NCBI GenBank assembly: GCA_006226495.1
Contig: SBGU01000015.1
Location: forward strand, 1 to 33,560
Direction of reading: 5' to 3'
Source: Alphaproteobacteria bacterium
Lineage (GTDB): Bacteria > Pseudomonadota > Alphaproteobacteria > Sphingomonadales > Kordiimonadaceae
DNA: 33,560 bases
The position numbers were made by a program, and so were the translations under genes. This document shows, piece after piece, positions 30,630-33,560 of the stretch; the first letter of the stretch is position 1; each line of letters begins with the position of its first letter. Under the pieces are notes generated by a model, which saw nothing but the letters and a program-made list of their open reading frames with translations, did not search any database and was not told where the DNA came from.

Positions 30630-31490
30630 TCAAAACGATTTCAGGAGGATGGCACCAATCGCGATCATGAGCACGGCAACGCCCTTGCGCAGGCTGAAGC
30701 TTTCCTTCAGCCACAGGAAGCCGATCAGGCTGGCGAAGATGATGCTGCATTCCCGAAGCGCGGCGATTTCGCCGAGCGAGCCCAGGCTGTAGGCGTAAAG
30801 CGCGAAGCCGTATCCGACCTGCGCGAGGATACTGAGCGGCAGGCCGCGCCGCCACCAGGCCAGGGACTGCATCAGGAAATCGGGGCCACGGCGCCAGGCG
30901 GCATAACCCATCAGTACCGGCATAAAGGCAATGCCCGACCACAGCACATAGGTCAGCGGGTCGGCGGTGCGGCGCACGGCCAGCCCGTCCACCAGGGTGT
31001 AAGAGGCGATCATACAGCCAGCGCCCAGGGCATAGACCAGCGACTTCCGGAACTGGGCCGGGTCTGTGCTCTGGCGCCGGCTTGCGCCCGCCGTTGTGAA
31101 AATACCGCCCACCAGCACGGCGACGCCAAAAAGGCCCCCGGTGCTGATTTCGCCTGCGAGGAAAAAATAGCTGACGATGGCCACCAGCATCGGCCCCATG
31201 CCGCGCGCGATCGGGTAGCTGACGGTCAGGTCGCCGGCCTCAAGCGCCTTGGCCAGCAACTGCTGGTAACAGAGATGAATGGCAAGCGAGCCCACGATCC
31301 ACAGCCACAGGTCGGGCTCCGGCATGGGGGCCAGCGGCACAAAGGGCAGGAACAGGAAACCGCCCCAGCCCGAAATGAACACCATGGCGGCGAACTTGTC
31401 GGGCGCCGATTTGACCCCGGCGTTCCACAGCGCGTGCAGGAAGGCCGAGGTCAGGATCAGGATCGTCGCCAGCGTGTCGCCGCCGGTCAT
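30630..31490 (-). CDS. EamA/DMT-family membrane transporter
   Basis: A drug/metabolite-transporter superfamily protein of 286 residues with two EamA halves and about ten membrane helices. Typical pieces are the N-terminal SAFLHALWNAGVK, the first-half end YPIARGMGPMLVAIVSYFFLAGE, and the second-half LGSLGEIAALRECSIIFASLIGFLWLKE. The substrate is unknown; many such proteins export amino acids or metabolites. Its ATG lies 6 bp after the aminotransferase stop, so both probably share one leftward transcript, which makes an amino-acid-related cargo plausible (inference). No strong Shine-Dalgarno precedes it, consistent with translational coupling. Confidence 0.85.
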   Translation of the reverse strand: MTGGDTLATILILTSAFLHALWNAGVKSAPDKFAAMVFISGWGGFLFLPFVPLAPMPEPDLWLWIVGSLAIHLCYQQLLAKALEAGDLTVSYPIARGMGPMLVAIVSYFFLAGEISTGGLFGVAVLVGGIFTTAGASRRQSTDPAQFRKSLVYALGAGCMIASYTLVDGLAVRRTADPLTYVLWSGIAFMPVLMGYAAWRRGPDFLMQSLAWWRRGLPLSILAQVGYGFALYAYSLGSLGEIAALRECSIIFASLIGFLWLKESFSLRKGVAVLMIAIGAILLKSF

Positions 31491-31496
31491 GAAGGT

Positions 31497-32809
<1,313 letters not shown>

Positions 32810-32819
32810 TCTCATACTT

Positions 32820-32992
32820 CCTGAAAATTACAGTGTTGCTGGACGTGGGCTCGGGCTTTCGAAACAGTACGGAAAGGGCACCGGCAGACGAATCGGCAAC
32901 AGCCCCTGCGCTGCTCCCCGGGGTTCGTTTGGGCGAGCGGACTTTTGCCGAATCGGTCCGTGTTGCGGCATCGTTGCGGTACCCCATAAACG
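32820..32992. other. GC-rich non-coding stretch with local inverted repeats
   Basis: No credible protein gene. Pairing segments include TCGGCAA (32893-32899) with TTGCCGA (32945-32951), CGGAC (32938-32942) with GTCCG (32956-32960), and CCCCGGGG at 32926-32933. GAATCGG occurs twice as a direct repeat (32890-32896; 32950-32956). This may be part of a structured leader or an RNA, but I do not recognise a known riboswitch. Confidence 0.3.
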
Positions 32993-33020
32993 AAAAAAAA
33001 GCGCCGGCGTTTCCGCGGCG
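32993..33020 (-). terminator. Leftward terminator at the end of the predicted non-coding RNA
   Basis: Read leftward: CGCCG (33020-33016), a loop region that can form GCG-GAAA-CGC, CGGCG (33006-33002), then eight Ts (33000-32993). No leftward protein gene lies to the right within the window, so it most simply ends the repeat-bearing transcript. Confidence 0.7.
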
Positions 33021-33066
33021 ATTCGTGTCTGGTTCCATCAGGGTAACCGGTTACTTGGGTTGGGAT

Positions 33067-33120
33067 GGCTTACCGGCAAGGTGAAGGTCGGCACCGTGCC
33101 GGTAAGCCAGGGGAGGGATA
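33067..33120. repeat. Structured direct repeat, copy 1
   Basis: A 54-bp block identical to 33300-33353. GGCTTACCGGC (33067-33077) pairs with GCCGGTAAGCC (33098-33108), with an inner GGTG/CACC helix, followed by AGGGGAGGGATA. Next to it, ACCC-TA-GGGACGC (33120-33132) pairs with GCGTCCC-GC-GGGT (33163-33175), enclosing GGGAAGG and CCTGGGAAGGG. Confidence 0.9.
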
Positions 33121-33299
33121 CCCTAGGGACGCCTGGGAAGGTCTGCTACCTGGGAAGGGTTAGCGTCCCGCGGGTTGTTCATCTGCCTTTGGCTGGCCCA
33201 AAATTGACCGTACCGCCGGCGTACAATGAACTAATCAAAATCAATTCATCAAACGCGCCCTCCTGTTTCCGCCGCGGGTTTTAAGCCCGGTTTGGGATT

Positions 33300-33353
33300 G
33301 GCTTACCGGCAAGGTGAAGGTCGGCACCGTGCCGGTAAGCCAGGGGAGGGATA
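33300..33353. repeat. Structured direct repeat, copy 2
   Basis: Identical 54-bp block, 233 bp from copy 1. The adjoining stem here is TGAACC-TT-GAACGC (33356-33369) with GCGTTC-TT-GGTTCA (33401-33414), again with a 2x2 internal loop and the same enclosed GGGAAGG and CCTGGGAAGGG. Two base pairs are compensated relative to copy 1 (G-C to A-T and C-G to A-T). Confidence 0.9.
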
Positions 33354-33490
33354 GGTGAACCTTGAACGCTTTGGGAAGGATATACCTGGGAAGGGATTTA
33401 GCGTTCTTGGTTCATTCAGTTCCTATTTCAGTCTCCTTTCCGTGTCGTCCGAGTATCTACAGACATCTTAGTATTTTGAACTTCGAAATT

Positions 33491-33519
33491 ATCTAACGTT
33501 TAAATCGTCTATGTTTCAA
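33491..33519 (-). promoter_or_regulatory. Leftward promoter for the repeat-bearing RNA
   Basis: Read leftward: TTGAAA (33514-33519), a 17-bp spacer, TTAGAT (33491-33496), inside the AT-rich last 140 bp of the window. A start near 33484 would produce an RNA that covers both repeat units and ends at the T8 terminator. Confidence 0.45.
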
Positions 33520-33560
33520 ATTTATTATTGCTGTATTTCGATTTCAAGAGAAAAGTGATT

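Larger units (their letters stand above)
32993..33484 (-). ncRNA. Predicted two-unit structured non-coding RNA (unrecognised family)
   Basis: About 490 bp without a credible ORF, bounded on the right by a leftward promoter (33491-33519) and on the left by a T8 terminator. Inside are two units, at about 33043-33175 and 33275-33414, each with three hairpins in the same order. The middle hairpin block is identical over 54 bp, while a neighbouring stem differs in sequence yet still pairs. Unpaired segments repeat the motif TCCC (leftward reading) or GGGA (rightward reading). Pairing conserved under sequence change points to a function as RNA. Strand is inferred from the promoter and terminator; the family is unknown to me. 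Confidence 0.55.

Noticed and set aside
30620-30633. TTGACC-ACTGTCAA, which has the same arms as the RutR-like site at 5522
   Set aside because: The spacing is two bp shorter (TTGAC-N4-GTCAA) and the element overlaps the stop codon of the EamA gene, downstream of a promoter rather than upstream. Probably chance.
32850-32935. Cobalamin-type riboswitch suggested by GGAAAGGGCACCGGCAG and CAGCCCCTGCGCTG
   Set aside because: The order and spacing of the B12-box elements do not fit, and the flanking gene is an aminotransferase on the other strand.

Overview
The window is GC-rich, densely coded bacterial chromosome. It looks alphaproteobacterial and probably marine, judging by the Oar-like TonB receptor with a carboxypeptidase-like N-terminus, the Spinster-type MFS protein, the short FeoB and the gene style. 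Kordiimonadales or a related order is a guess. No rRNA, tRNA, CRISPR, IS element or prophage was recognised.

Layout. (1) 1-3352: the 3' part of a two-domain ALDH16-type aldehyde dehydrogenase, then a LuxR-type solo regulator and a small XRE regulator. (2) 3418-14096: a nucleoside salvage and catabolism block. A leftward operon (upp, a purine PRTase, purine nucleoside phosphorylase) diverges from a rightward one (BMP-type binding protein, double ATPase, two permeases, cdd, deoA, deoB), which is followed by a secreted S1/P1 nuclease. (3) 14518-18439: a large TonB-dependent receptor and a RutR-like TetR regulator. (4) 18501-26358: leftward genes for a membrane sulfatase-fold protein, a Spinster MFS transporter, a tricorn-like S41 peptidase and an M19 lipoprotein dipeptidase. 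(5) 26437-30458: feoAB, a PuuB-like oxidase and Dps. (6) 30630-32699: an aspartate-type aminotransferase and an EamA transporter. (7) 32700-33560: about 860 bp without a credible gene. It holds two copies of a structured repeat, with a leftward promoter on one side and a T8 terminator on the other.

How the genes fit together. Parts 2 and 3 read as one nutritional system: outer-membrane import (TonB receptor), periplasmic nucleic acid cleavage (S1/P1 nuclease), inner-membrane nucleoside import (BMP-type ABC transporter), then deamination, phosphorolysis and base salvage (cdd, deoA, punA, upp, PRTase) and sugar-phosphate isomerisation (deoB). Palindromes of the form TTGAC-N6-GTCAA lie in the upp/transporter divergent region (one) and in front of the receptor (two). 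They resemble the E. coli RutR operator TTGACCAnnTGGTCAA, and a RutR-like protein is encoded next to the receptor. This suggests a local pyrimidine-sensing regulon.

The most novel-looking item is the 3' tail: a predicted leftward non-coding RNA of about 490 nt built of two units. Each unit has an invariant 54-bp hairpin block and a second stem whose bases differ between copies but keep pairing.
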